Positions 1 to 10,794 are shown, counted from the first letter of the stretch. The stretch is 64,000 bases of DNA from Austropuccinia psidii (GCA_023105745.1 JALGQZ010000011.1:10998975-11062974); one strand, 5' to 3'. Notes: generated by a model from the letters alone, not told the origin. A program made the numbers and translations.

Positions 1-111
1 GTCACACCTGAGAGTAACTTAAACAGTGATGCACTGTTGTTACAAATGTCCCAATTATTCAGACAAAACTAGAAAACAGTTTTCAGAGCTCCAGGAAAGC
101 CATGAGAGGAT

Positions 112-1285
112 GAAAAATTAACAGCATCCATGGAAGCAATTGTCAAATCCCTTCAAGAAGGCCATGATCAATTGAGCAAAGCTTCCAAAGAAACCAATAA
201 AAGACAGAATAAAGTCTTTGAAGAACAGAACCACTGCAAAAGGGATGGAGATTGTCTGGATCAAGACTTAAACAAATTGTTTAATGTCTACCAAAACATG
301 ATGCCCCAACCACAAGGCCATGTTTTGGATAATCCATACCACCACAGAGACATCAAACCAGATGCCTTTTTGGAGAATAAGGCAAGGTCTCCATCTCAAT
401 ACCAACATGGAGAGAACATGTCTTCTTCTGAGAAGGAAGCATTGTAAGATCTTCCAGAGGCCTCAAGCTGCCCCAAATTCTCTGTCACAGGAGAATATGT
501 TCATATGGAATCCATTGATTATATAGATGGACTCTTCCTTGATTTACCAAGCATACCAGACTACTGGTTTACTGCTAGATTGAATACTGCATTTAAAGGA
601 AAAGATGGTATTTGGTACACAGAGATGAAAGAAATCCATGGGAGAAGAAACTGGCCATGGTGGAAGAGTCAAATCATCCAAAAGTATAGCAATAGTATTT
701 TGATATGGCAGAATACAATTTCAATTAAAAATGAAAAGTACTCTGTGGACAGACAAAGATCCATATGAGTGGTGTCTCAGACCTTCTAAAAGACTTAAAG
801 TCATTTATCCTCAAATGAATATTCAGATGAGGTATCCACAATTCCTGACACAAATTCCAGGACAACTAGGGCATGCAGTAAAATGCAGATGTAACCAACA
901 TTGCACTCTAGATGAAATTGCAAACACCTTACAAGATGTCAGGAAAAGAAAGAGTATAGGGAAATATTTCCCACACAAAGTCAGTGGGCTCAGAGAGAAG
1001 CAACCTTTCAGGGTAGAGTTAAAAGACAAGCACAGACAAAGAGTGGCAGAAGTGACTAAGAAGAAGAACTCTTGTCACAGTTGTGGTTCCACAGACCATG
1101 ATTCCAATAACTTTCCAAAGGCAAAGAAGAAAGTCTATGCCATTGAGCAAGTCCCAGAGGAAGAATCCCCCACAGAGGATTATGAATCAAACTCTATGGG
1201 TGATGCCATCAGAGAACAATCTGATGAAGACCAAGACCCAAGAGAGGAATTACTAGTAATGTACCAAGAGGGAACACCACTATAA
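112..1285 (+). pseudogene. gag: Element A gag (capsid and zinc knuckle), broken
   Basis: Capsid and nucleocapsid part of Gag. The capsid core around 505-760 contains the family motif [16 protein letters not shown] and the tryptophan-rich stretch NWPWWKSQIIQKYS. An in-frame TAA lies at 445-447. A duplicated GACA near 745-752 shifts the frame, and the protein resumes in the next frame as DKDPYEWCL. The zinc knuckle at 1073-1114 reads CxxCxxxxHxxxx, but its last cysteine is replaced by Phe, so it cannot bind zinc normally. At 112-132 the frame runs without a break from EKLTAS into the following Met. This junction is frameshifted in element C and is informative about C. Confidence 0.85.
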
Positions 1286-1339
1286 ATTCAGAACATATAG
1301 TTAGAAGCAGGCATGCCATAAGACACTGGAAAGAAAAAC

Positions 1340-1850
1340 TTGTGTAAACACACACAAGATGCACAGACGTTCCTACTTATACCAACTAAAGGAATGTCAT
1401 ATATACATGGGACAGCCACAAGGATGACTGTTTTTATTGATGATGCTCAACACCCATTGATAATTGATAGTGGAGCACACTGCTCAATAGGGGCCAGAAA
1501 TTATCTGGATCACCACTTCCACAATTGGCAGAAACAGCTCTTGATAACCAAGGCAAAGAACTTTGAAAGTGCATCAGGGAAGATAAACTCCATTGGGACA
1601 ATTATGAAAGAGATAATTATAACCCATAGGAAGGGTAATATCAGACTCAAACCAGAGTCTGTTGTGCTTGAAGATTCCCAGTACAAGGGTTTTTACTGGG
1701 AACAGACTACCAGAGGATTTATGGCATTGAAATTTACAATAGTAAAAGCAGGCACATTACTATTGGTACAAACAAGGAAAAGAAATTTTCATTTGACATA
1801 TGTAAAATGTCTACCCATGACCTTCTAGGATAATTCCTGAATGAATTCAG
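1340..1850 (+). pseudogene. Element A aspartic protease, broken
   Basis: Retropepsin-type domain that would cleave the Gag-Pol polyprotein. The catalytic triplet is Asp-Ser-Gly at 1466-1474, in the context LIIDSGAHCSI. The flanking stretch matches the element C protease ([17 protein letters not shown]). The frame is lost near 1715, where the stretch equivalent to [13 protein letters not shown] in element C is read out of frame, and it stops at 1826-1828. Confidence 0.85.
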
Positions 1851-1905
1851 GGAGGGGCAATTAAGCACTACCCTCACCAATAAACAAAAACTTAGTTTAC
1901 TGCCA

Positions 1906-3286
1906 ATGCTGACAAAAAACAGACCATCATTTGTCATTGGTGAAGAATCATTGGGCAAAATCAGAGGCCATGACATAAAATTCTATTTGAATGTGGAAAG
2001 ACCCAATCCACCCATTCTGAGAAGACCTCCATACCCAGGAAGTCTGGAAACCAGGAAGGAAATTGAGAAAAACATCAATGAACTCCTAGAACTGGATTTC
2101 ATCATGAAGATAGGACACAATGAAAGAGTGTAAATCACCACTCCTGTCCTTATCACCTAGAACAATGGAAAATCTAGGTTGTGTGGGGATTTCAGAACTC
2201 TGAATAACTACACAAAAGCTGACAGGTACCCTATACCAAGGATACCTCAGGCCCTAGACAAACTGGCAAAAGCCAAATACATAACCAAGAGTGATTGTAT
2301 TAATAGCTTACACCCAAATGGAGTTAAACAAAACTCCATGAAACTACTCAGAATCATATTCCATTTTGGGATATATGAGTACACCAGCATGCCATTTGGC
2401 ATCAAAAATGCACCAGCCCACTTCCAAAGGATGATGGACACATTATTTCAGGTAGAAATATTGGAAGCCTGGATGGTAGTATATATCAATGACATCATTA
2501 TATACTGAGAGACATTGGAAGACCATGTGCAGTACATAGACAGAGTATTAATTAAATGCACACCCATGAGGTGGAAAATTTTACTTAAGAAGTGCAATTT
2601 TGGACAACAAGAATTCCTGGCGATGGGAAACAAAGTCTCAGGCCTTAGTCTGGCCATAGACCAGAATACAGTAGCGGAAAGACTGCTAAAAAAAGTACCA
2701 AAGAACATGAAAGAGATGTGATCTTTCCTTGGGCTTTCTAGCTACTACAGGAAACACACCAGAAATTTTTCCCACATAACTAGTAGTCCATGCAATCTAT
2801 GTTCAAAAGATGTAGCTTTTGAAATTACCAAGGAAAGAAGGGATGCATATTTGGGGATCAAACATGAACTCATTAATGCACCTGTGCTCATATTTCCTGA
2901 ATTTCAACTCCCATTCAATTTATATATAGATGCAGCCTACAGCCAAGCCTTAGGAGTAGCCCTTCAGCAGAGAAAAATTTTAGATGGTGATTCAACAGAG
3001 GGAGTGATTTTCTGCATCTCCAGGAAACTGAAAGATTCAGAAGCCAGGTATGGGGCCAACCAGATTGAACACCTATGCTTAGTTTGGGCTCTAGAGAAAC
3101 TCCACTCTTATTTGGAGTGTGCAGTCTTTGAAATGTACACAGACTGCACAGCCTGGAAGCCTTTACTGAACATGACAGCCACCAATAGACAAATGTTGAG
3201 CTGGCAAATAGCCATCCAAGAGTATAGGCGCAATATGACTATCATATACAAAGAAAGCAAAAGCCACACCAATGCAGATGGAAACT
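1906..3286 (+). pseudogene. pol: Element A reverse transcriptase and RNase H, broken
   Basis: Reverse transcriptase and RNase H domains lie in one frame, interrupted by stops near 2131, 2158, 2506 and 2719. Recognisable blocks are [38 protein letters not shown] and the catalytic box, which reads YIND (2482-2493) instead of YIDD. RNase H shows LYIDAAYSQALGVAL and the TDCTA block near 3140. The second catalytic aspartate of the polymerase box has become Asn, so the enzyme would be inactive even without the stops. After 3288 the frame is lost. Confidence 0.93.
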
Positions 3287-3439
3287 AGACAATGTCAAAA
3301 GAAACCCAGCCTATGACCCTGAAGTAGCAGCCAAGATTCCTATCCTTTTCATGTAAATAGAAACTAGGAAAACTTCAGATTTTCTGAATGGGAAATTGAA
3401 AGTGGTACCCCAGACAGTGGAGAAACTGAACCAGAAGGG

Positions 3440-5055
3440 ACAGAAACTCCCATATTGGGAATAAGCTCCTCAGAATTTCACAATGAATTTTCCAGTGCAG
3501 TAATGAAGGCATATTCCAAATACAAACAGTGTAGCATATTGTTGCAACTCCTCCAACTGAAGTACAGGAGCCCCAAACTGGAATCCCAGTTAGAGGAACC
3601 CTGGTTGAGAGTCTATAAGGACAACAAGTTTTTCCTTATAGATAGCCTCCTCTATCATAGATAAAAGCACACAAGTTCACTCACAGTCATAGACAGGGAC
3701 CATATATCCCTAATCCTGAAGGAATGTCATGATTTCCACTATATGGGACACATGAGTGAAGACAGGACCAAAGAAAGGGTAGCAAGCACAGTTTGGTGGC
3801 CCAAATGGGAACAAGAGTTGAGTGAATAGAGAAACAATTTTGTAACATGCCAAAAGGCAAAAAGGAAGCATGGGAATCAATACGTGTTACTTCAGCACAT
3901 AGAAGAACCCAAACACCCATGGTAAACCATCAATATGGATTGGGTCACAGGACTTGTTGCAGGAGGCAAAGAGAATTTCAATGCCTCCCTAGTAATAGTT
4001 GAAAGTTATAGAAAAAGTGTGAGATGTCTACCATGTCATAAGGAAGACGCAGCAAATTATACAGCCTTGTTATTTTTGGAATAACATCATATACACATGT
4101 GTAGTCCCAAAGATCACAATTAGTGACAGGGACCCAAAATTCATATCAGAATTTTGGACCAACCTTTATGACATGCTAGGTACAAAGCTTGCATTTTCTA
4201 CAGCTTACCATCCACAGACGGATGGCCTACCTGAAAGGATGATCTAAACCATGAAGGATATCCTTAGAAGGTTCTGTGCATATGGCATGGAATATAAGGA
4301 CCATGAAGGATATACCAATGACTGGGTTACACTTCTACCAGAAGGCCAAATGGCTTACAACACCAGTCAGCATTCTAACGCAAGGAAATAAACCTCACTG
4401 GTAGAAAAAGGGTGGAACCGCCTATTTCCTGTGTATCACCTGAAGAAAAATCTTCTGACTATCCACCCAACAGCTGAAGACTTCCATGATATGTGGAAGG
4501 GGGCTTGTGATACAGTTTCTAGATGCATAACTGAGGCAAAAGAATACAATAAAAGAGGTGGGACAGATCTCACATGGAACATGACTTCCAAGAAGGGAAC
4601 CAGGTATTAGTGTCCACACTCAACTTCAACAATCTCAAGGGACCAAAGAATATGAGAGACTCATTTGTAGGGCCCATAAGCATCATTAAGCTGAGAGTGA
4701 AAAATGTAGTGGAGGTCAAACTCACAGAGAAATCTTCTAGGAAACACCCAGTATTCCTGGTCAGTTTGGTTAAGCCATACTTCCAGAAAGAGGAGGACAA
4801 ATTCCGCTCCAGAAAGAAAAATTCTACTCCACCAGAAATACTGGAGGAGGAAGACTCCCCTGCCCACGTGAAGAAAAAATCAATTCCAGGAAGATAAAGC
4901 TGAATGGTCAAGACCAGAGACAGTACTTGGTCAGATTTAAAAGCCAGACAGCAGATACAGACAAATGGTTGGCAGAAGATGCCATACCAGATGGGAACCT
5001 TCATTTAAGGAGATTCAGGGCCTCTAAGAGGACTGAAAATTCTCATAAATCATGA
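3440..5055 (+). pseudogene. pol: Element A integrase and chromodomain, broken
   Basis: Integrase remnant in several frames. The HHCC zinc region is visible at about 3710-3865 (KECHDFHYMGHMSEDRT, then CQKAK). The catalytic core follows: [13 protein letters not shown] near 3934, ISDRDPKF near 4120, and [11 protein letters not shown] followed by a stop near 4215-4246. The C-terminal part contains VSLVKPYFQKEEDKF near 4760, and a chromodomain-like tail at about 4890-5050 includes QYLVRFKSQTADTDKWLAED. Chromodomains of this group are thought to bind modified histones and guide insertion into heterochromatin. Several indels and stops make it non-functional. Confidence 0.88.
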
Positions 5056-5064
5056 GCCTTTTTT

Positions 5065-5074
5065 AGAGGGAGGG
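5065..5074 (+). other. Polypurine tract of element A
   Basis: AGAGGGAGGG lies two bases before the 3' LTR start TGTCAG. This is the expected plus-strand primer site and fixes the LTR boundary. Confidence 0.85.
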
Positions 5075-5076
5075 TA

Positions 5077-5804
5077 TGTCAGCCTGTGACTCAAAACTAG
5101 AGCACAAGCATGAAAGCCAAATACCATAAACCAATGGTAAAGCCCAGATACCACCAAAACATGGAGCTGAGCCAAGTGAGCCCAACCACCTTCTAAATAC
5201 ACAAATCCCATCATCATAGGAGAAAGAATAACAGAGTTATTCCTGGTCAAAGCTGTTGGTCAGCATAAACCTTGATTTTCACCTCTCATCTGAAATCCAG
5301 AAGAAGAGACTTAACCCCATCAAATGGGTATTAAAAATTAAGCTCAAAGACAGGCCTATCAAATGATAATAGCCAAATTCAGCTAACATCAGCCTTACTG
5401 GAGTTGTGATCAAAATAAGGTCAAATAAGGGGAAATAAAGTATTCACCTCCCATCTAACTTCTACAGTCTTAGTGTGAGATACCTAAAGTGGAGTCTTTT
5501 TTGGAAGCCAACAATAAGGGCTATCTTATTGTGCCATCCATTTCCTCATATCTCATCTAGAACAAAATCTATTGGGAAAACAAGCTCCATACAGATTTTA
5601 AGCAAATCATACATATGTACAAAAAATATTGTACATTGAATAACTTTGCCATATTGAATGATCGCCATAACAAATGAGGTTTTATTGTGTAGAACACATT
5701 TAGGACTTCAAAATGAGCCAACAATGAGCTTTATGTCTCAAAACCTGACAACGCTATGGCAGTTTTAAGGTAAAAATCCAACAATCAGACCAATACAGCC
5801 TTAC
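5077..5804 (+). repeat. Element A 3' LTR, first part
   Basis: It begins TGTCAGCCTGTGACTC immediately after the polypurine tract. It is homologous along its length to the solo LTR at 30220-31596 and, in reverse, to the element D LTR at 55278-56712. It is interrupted at 5804 by element B and resumes at 17378 after B's target duplication. The two parts sum to about 1360 bp. Confidence 0.9.
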
Positions 5805-7005
5805 TGTGAGCCTTAGAGGTAATTTCATATACCTAAAAGACCACAAATACAAAAATAACATATTAATATAAATAAAATAAATTTCTTTATATTATTAAAA
5901 TAAAAATCAAAATATAAATATAAAATTATATTAAAAATAAAAAAATTAATTACAATATAAAAATAAAAATACATTAAATTTTGTAAGTGTAAAATTACAT
6001 TTATACTTGAAAAAATTAAGTAAAATTGAAATTTTAACAAAATTGTGAAAAAATAAATAAATTTGGAAAAAAGTTAAATAAAAATTACTATAACTTTTTA
6101 TCCAATAAATAAACATATAAAAATTATTTCACCATTGGATTCCTCATAAAAAATCAGGTGGGGTCACCTCTGAGTGAAATTCTTGTAACTCAACTCTAAA
6201 TAAGCTTAAATTAAGTTTTTAGTATTTTCAATACAAAAGTTGAAAATACTCAAAACTTTAATTTAAGTCACACCACATGTGGTGTTAACCATCAAATTTT
6301 GTGTTAAAATTGAGGTGTTGTGTTTAGTTTAGAAGCTATGAGGAATTGAAGTATTTTCAATTGAATTCAATTGAATGTCAAAATGTGCGTGTGTATTACA
6401 TAAGTGAGCTTTGATTTACATATGAGGTGTCAGTTATTACTGTATTGTACTGTACAATTGAATTGAATTACATATGTAAATTATAAGTATAATACATGAT
6501 GAGGAATTAAAGGAAAAATAAATTGGAAAGATTAAATTTGGGGGGGAAAAGGAACTCCAGCTCTAAGGGGGAGCTAGACCCCCAAAATCCTTGCAGACAG
6601 GTGTGGGATGTCAAAATTCACGCAAAGGTTCATCAATTTTGGCCTGGAATTGAGTTACAGGGTCTGTGGACTCAATTGATGATGAGGTTTTGATACCAAC
6701 TGGGGTAGTTTTAGCTGTTGCCAAGAGGGCAAAACTACCCTTAGGATAAAACAATTATAGTAAAAACAGTTTTCACTGGTTCCTAAGCCTCTGACACACA
6801 CTCAGACGTGTTTTGAAGGCTCTAGGCCTGGTATTGCTATAGTAATGGCTGATTTAAGGGTCTAAAATGGCTGAAAATGGCTTAAACCAGCCCTTTTTGG
6901 TCTAAACCAGGGTTCAATGATGCCATAATTGCCTTTTCTGTTGTCAGACTGTTTTTCACGACTGACAAGAGTAAATTTTACTTTTGGAGTAAGAGAATTG
7001 ATGGC

Positions 7006-7013
7006 TATAAAAG
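7006..7013 (+). promoter_or_regulatory. TATA box of element B 5' LTR
   Basis: TATAAAAG, preceded by GGC. The same motif is at 16749-16756 in the 3' LTR. The solo LTR insertion begins 21 bp after this box, about where transcription would start. Confidence 0.7.
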
Positions 7014-7033
7014 AGTGTCTTCTTTGCCCCACT

Positions 7034-8541
7034 TGTCAGCCTGTGACTCAAAACAGAGCACTAGGATGACATCCAACATACCATAAATAATGGTATGACA
7101 ATTATTGAACAAACATAGTCAATACAGGTAATAAATAAGAGGAAAAAACTCCTCTTAAAATAAAAACCAACCTTATCCAAACAGAATAAGGAAACCTGGA
7201 GGAGAATAAACAAGTCAAAACCCTTATTTTCACCTCTCATCTAACTTATGCATATTGAAGTTATTCTATACCAAAATGGTATTTTTCTTAAAGCTCACAT
7301 ACAGAGCTACACAATGGTATCATTCATGTTGCTGTAACACCACTACAACTGGAGATACCATATGACCTTTATTTTAAAAAACCAAGACCCTCCTGAAAGT
7401 CAAAGAGGGCTTGTACAAAACTGTACAAAAGTATAACCAAATTAAAGATCTAAACAAGAGCTTTAATTTGAGACACCTTAGACCTCTTTATCTCTTAAGT
7501 TGACTGAGGGATCTTGGTTCAAAGGTTTAACAACCAAAATACAGATATTCTGAAAACAACAATGTAAACAAACCCCTGTATCTTTGGCATACACTCATAC
7601 AACTGTATAGTGTAAGATACCAAACTGTAGAGCTAATCAAACCCTACAAGACTGTATCATCAGAATACATATATCTGCCAAATTGAAGAAGATATCTGGT
7701 ATGAAAGTTTTTGAAGCCTCATACTGATGTACAAAAATCCATCCAAAAACGTAAAACCCTTATAACTTTTGCTATTTTAAAGAAGGGTAAACATGAAGCA
7801 TACCAAATTGAAGAGCTCATTAAGCCCTTCAATTCTGTGCTCTTAGTTTCTTGATATCTTAAGAACTGACCGAGATATCTTGATTGAAAGGTTTTTCTAG
7901 CAATACATGACTGTATCAAACTTGTATCAAACAGTATTGCTCTCATACTTAAACTAATATAATTATGTTAATATAACCTCTCTAAAATCATCATTATTGA
8001 TCATACAGACACCAGAACAACGTCATCCAAGTGCTGATGTGGCAGGTGATAATTTTTTTCACCCTGTATCAATACACAATGATCATTTGTGGTTCCAAAA
8101 CCACAATTCTGCCTCTATTGACGGCAGAATTGACAATCCAGAACCACAGACTGATCATTGGAGTGAAAATTTTCACTCCTCTGATGCTTGAAGAGTTAAT
8201 AACTCTTGAAAGCCTTGAAAGATATAAAAAGAAGGGTTTTTTTCTTGAAAACCCATCATCTTTATCTTATTATCCATATTCTTACGTGACAAAACTGTTA
8301 TCAATTAGTAGTGTCCTTAGAATTATCATTCAAGATATAATTAAAATATAATTATTGTAGTACTTCTTTACAGTCAAAGATATTAGAGTATTGCAACCCA
8401 GGTCCTCAACAGACTCATCACCACTGTTACCACGTAGCAGTAGGACCTGAAGATTTAAATTTATTTGTTTTTTGATGTGTCACAGTAATAATACTAGCTT
8501 GTAACTACATCTTATAGCTACTATATAGACTCACCCTGACA
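7034..8541 (+). repeat. C-family solo LTR inside element B 5' LTR
   Basis: 1508 bp, starting TGTCAGCC and ending CCTGACA. It is nearly the reverse complement of the 1505-bp LTRs of element C over the full length. Flanked by a perfect 5-bp duplication CCACT (7029-7033 and 8542-8546). The uninterrupted site can be read in the 3' LTR of B near 16770. No internal sequence remains, as expected after recombination between two LTRs. It carries its own TATA-like ATATAAAAAG near 8221. Confidence 0.95.
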
Positions 8542-9144
8542 CCACTTTTCTCTTCATGTTAGAATCTTTTCCTTTTATAATAAGTTTAAACATTGTTAAA
8601 CCAATCAATAAAAGATTCCAACCACCTTTGTTATATCATTTTAAACCTTTTGACCACGTGAAAAATTATTATAATCATTTTTTGTAACTTTTATAATCAT
8701 TTTTACCCCTGAACCACCCCAAAAGTGAATTAAAGCATCTTTCATCACTGTAAACTTTGTCACTTTGTTTCCAAATGCACTCTCGTCACTTTTGGGCGTG
8801 TTTTCTCTTTAATATTCTTTTTAAAGACTCTGTTCTTTAATTAATTGCTTGCAGTTCTTTTCTCAATTAATTCCAATTGAAATTGCTCTTGAAGATATTT
8901 CTTTTGTAGCCTTAAAATATCTCTTGTAGAGTATTTTTTGGATAAATTTTTATTGTTGGTAAAACAATAAATTTTTATAATATTATTGTTTTATACTGAT
9001 AAAGTTATAAACAATAAAATTGGGGTGTTTTCTCTTAAAAATAATATTTCATACTATTTTTAATTGATTTTTACCTTATACAAATTTTGAGGACAGGAAA
9101 AGTACTTGATTTTTAATCAAAGTTTCATATCCACAGCTTACATT

Positions 9145-9162
9145 TGGGGGCCCAGCCGTGAT
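9145..9162 (+). other. Primer binding site of element B
   Basis: TGGGGGCCCAGCCGTGAT begins two bases after the 5' LTR. Read as a tRNA 3' end it gives CCA, a C discriminator base, a plausible acceptor strand and a T-arm strand. This arrangement resembles the tRNA-Pro primer site of murine retroviruses. The tRNA assignment is inference. Confidence 0.7.
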
Positions 9163-9289
9163 ATTTTACCTCTGACATATTTTTTTACTCTTTTTAAATC
9201 TTTTGTCTTATATTTAAAAATTTCAAAACATATAAAAAATACTTATAATTCAAAAAAACCCATAAAAAATAATTTTTTTCATATTATAA

Positions 9290-9365
9290 GTGAGGTTTAA
9301 ATTTTTATTTCTTTTTTGAAATATCTTTTTTTTACTTAATTAATTGGTTTTTTCATTAATTTTAG
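9290..9365 (+). other. Element B leader intron 1 (creates the gag ATG)
   Basis: Predicted spliceosomal intron of 76 nt with donor GTGAGG and acceptor ATTAATTTTAG, and a T-rich interior. The upstream exon ends with A (9289) and the downstream exon begins TG (9366), so joining gives ATG followed in frame by TCT GAC AAT GTG. No ATG occurs between the primer site and the donor. Element C has the same arrangement. Confidence 0.72.
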
Positions 9366-9563
9366 TGTCTGACAATGTGGTAAGACAAGAAAACATTGAA
9401 ACAGCCTCAACAGTCACCAGCATTATTCCTGCTAGTTCTATTAATTCAGACCATAATAGTACTGTTATTGTGACTCATAATAACCAACCTGAACCAATAT
9501 TTTCTGAATTGATTAACTTGGACGTAAGTAATACTCTTCAGAAAGCCAAAGATTTAGCCAATA
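9366..9563 (+). CDS. gag: Element B gag, first coding exon
   Basis: Codes for about 66 residues (ATG completed by splicing, then SDNVVRQENIETASTVTS...). It is open to the predicted donor at 9564 and stops a few codons into the intron if unspliced. It contains no in-frame ATG of its own. Composition is rich in Ser, Thr and Asn, and no domain is recognised. It sits at the same place as the 104-residue leader exon of element C, though the sequences are not obviously alike. Confidence 0.6.
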
Positions 9564-9628
9564 GTAAGTTTTTTTGATGTAAAATTACTATTTTAAGCCT
9601 TTTTAACCATAATTATGCCTTCAACCAG
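9564..9628 (+). other. Element B intron 2
   Basis: 65-nt predicted intron with donor GTAAGT, branch-like TTTTTAACC and acceptor CAACCAG. Using the acceptor at 9627-9628 joins the leader exon in frame to the Gag frame (codon AGT across the junction, then CAG GAG CCA). A second AG five bases on (GTCAG) would instead enter the overlapping frame. An ATG at 9615 lies inside this intron. Confidence 0.72.
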
Positions 9629-10208
9629 GTCAGGAGCCAGCTATAACCCCTCAAGCAGCTCCCAGAAAGGTACTAGACGTGATTATGGCAGAGGCCAATC
9701 AGGTACAGAAGGAAAAGGGTCAGTTGGTGACTTCCAAACAACTAAAATGGGTCATTCTGAAGCTGATAATACCATTTTACCTTCAAAAAGAGCTGACACC
9801 GCCACAACAAGCCTCTGTGGACATATACAAAGCCAGCCACAGTGCATACAACAATGCACTTCAATTCAAGGAGTACCAGATCCTTGCAGACCTGTGGAAT
9901 AATTGCATTAATTCTTACCCAACTGTGAGACAATTCCTGGGCCATCCCAACACTTGCAAATTGCTCAATGGATGGCATCCATTGATGGAGAAGAAAAACA
10001 TGATGCTTTTGACACTAGAATGGAGGAAAAACAACCCTCCACCACCCAAATCAGTGCCAAAAACAGCCCCAGTGGCCAGCACCAGCAATTCCAATGTGAA
10101 AAAACAGCCACAAGTTCCAAACAAGGGCAAGGTACAGCCAAGGATACAGAATTCCAAAGATTCAGCAGGATGCCATGGAAAATGTATTTCAGATGGCCAG
10201 AACCATGA
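9615..10208 (+). other. Overlapping open frame across element B gag
   Basis: The frame one base earlier than Gag is open from ATG 9615 (MPSTRSGASYNPSSSSQKG) apart from two stops between 9900 and 9953. It then reads through DGEEKHDAFDTRMEEKQPST to 10208. Its ATG lies inside predicted intron 2, so it would be used only on unspliced RNA, or entered from the second acceptor. I remember rust protein predictions beginning with these residues. Whether any protein is made is unknown. Confidence 0.45.
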
Positions 10209-10794
10209 TGGAATTACAGAAGAAGAAGGAAGCCAGATTAAGATTCCAGAAATGATTTCTGATATATTTGATTCCATCCCAGAGTTGTATGATGCTATAA
10301 ATGACGTGAAAAAACATCTTTCTGATAAAAATGAAACCATTTGTAACAACATTAAAACAAACAACCCGAGTCTTTGCCAAATTAATAAAACACTTATGTG
10401 TTTTGAAAAAGTTTTAAGAAAAATTAAAATTTCCAATAATGATAATTCTTTTGCCAATAAAATAAATGAGCAATCTGCCATTATTAAAGAATTAACAGAT
10501 AAATATTCTAATTTCAATATTGATGACATAATTGAAACAAGAATTAAACAAGCCATAAATATTATCAAAACAGATAACAAGAAAGTCCTTGATGACATTT
10601 CAAATTCATTTACTGAAGTAAAGACATATACCATTGCCTTGAAAAAGTGTTTTGATGCTTCACAAGAAGAAGTATCAAAATTATCAATGAAATTGAATCA
10701 AGTCACTGCTGATAATACAAGAAAGACAGAGTTATGGCAAGAACTGACACATAAAGAAGACATGTATAAAATTGAAGTAATAAATTTAATATGA
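9629..10794 (+). CDS. gag: Element B Gag N-terminal domain and coiled coil
   Basis: Structural Gag portion upstream of the capsid. The N-terminal domain (about 9710-10030; KLIIPFYLQ, DIYKA, ADLWNN, NGWHPL) matches the frame of element C holding QIKFNP, IHKLL, AASWAE and QGWNPN. A proline-rich linker follows (NNPPPPKS), then a long helical, probably coiled-coil stretch rich in Asn, Lys, Ile and Asp (FDSIPELYDAINDVKKHLSD onward). It stops at TGA 10792-10794, but the same frame resumes at once and runs on into the capsid, so the stop is best read as a disabling mutation. Confidence 0.8.

Larger units (their letters stand above)
1..5076 (+). mobile_element. Ty3/gypsy element A, decayed internal region
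   Basis: Remnant of a chromodomain-type Ty3/gypsy retrotransposon read left to right. Gag capsid, zinc knuckle, aspartic protease, reverse transcriptase, RNase H, integrase and chromodomain occur in the usual order, but every part is broken by stops and indels. The 5' LTR, primer site and first part of gag lie before the window. The interior ends with a polypurine tract and its own 3' LTR, which begins at 5077 and is split by element B. It is the same family as element D (55278-62029, opposite strand) and a close relative of element C. Confidence 0.93.
5805..9142 (+). repeat. Element B 5' LTR, split by a solo LTR
   Basis: Matches the 3' LTR at 15538-17372 from its first base TGTGAGCC to the end CTTACA. 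The match breaks at 7033 and resumes at 8547, because a C-family solo LTR plus a 5-bp duplication sits between. The PBS follows immediately at 9145. Confidence 0.94.

Noticed and set aside
1..5076. Repeat-induced point mutation as the cause of element A decay
   Set aside because: Lesions include insertions, transversions and mixed changes, not a dominant C-to-T pattern. The four LTR differences in the gag-only element are all transitions but too few to judge.
9615..9902. ATG at 9615 (MPSTRSGASYN...) as the true start of element B Gag
   Set aside because: The ATG lies inside a well-formed intron, the frame has two stops, and the frame homologous to element C Gag is the other one. Kept only as a possible alternative product.
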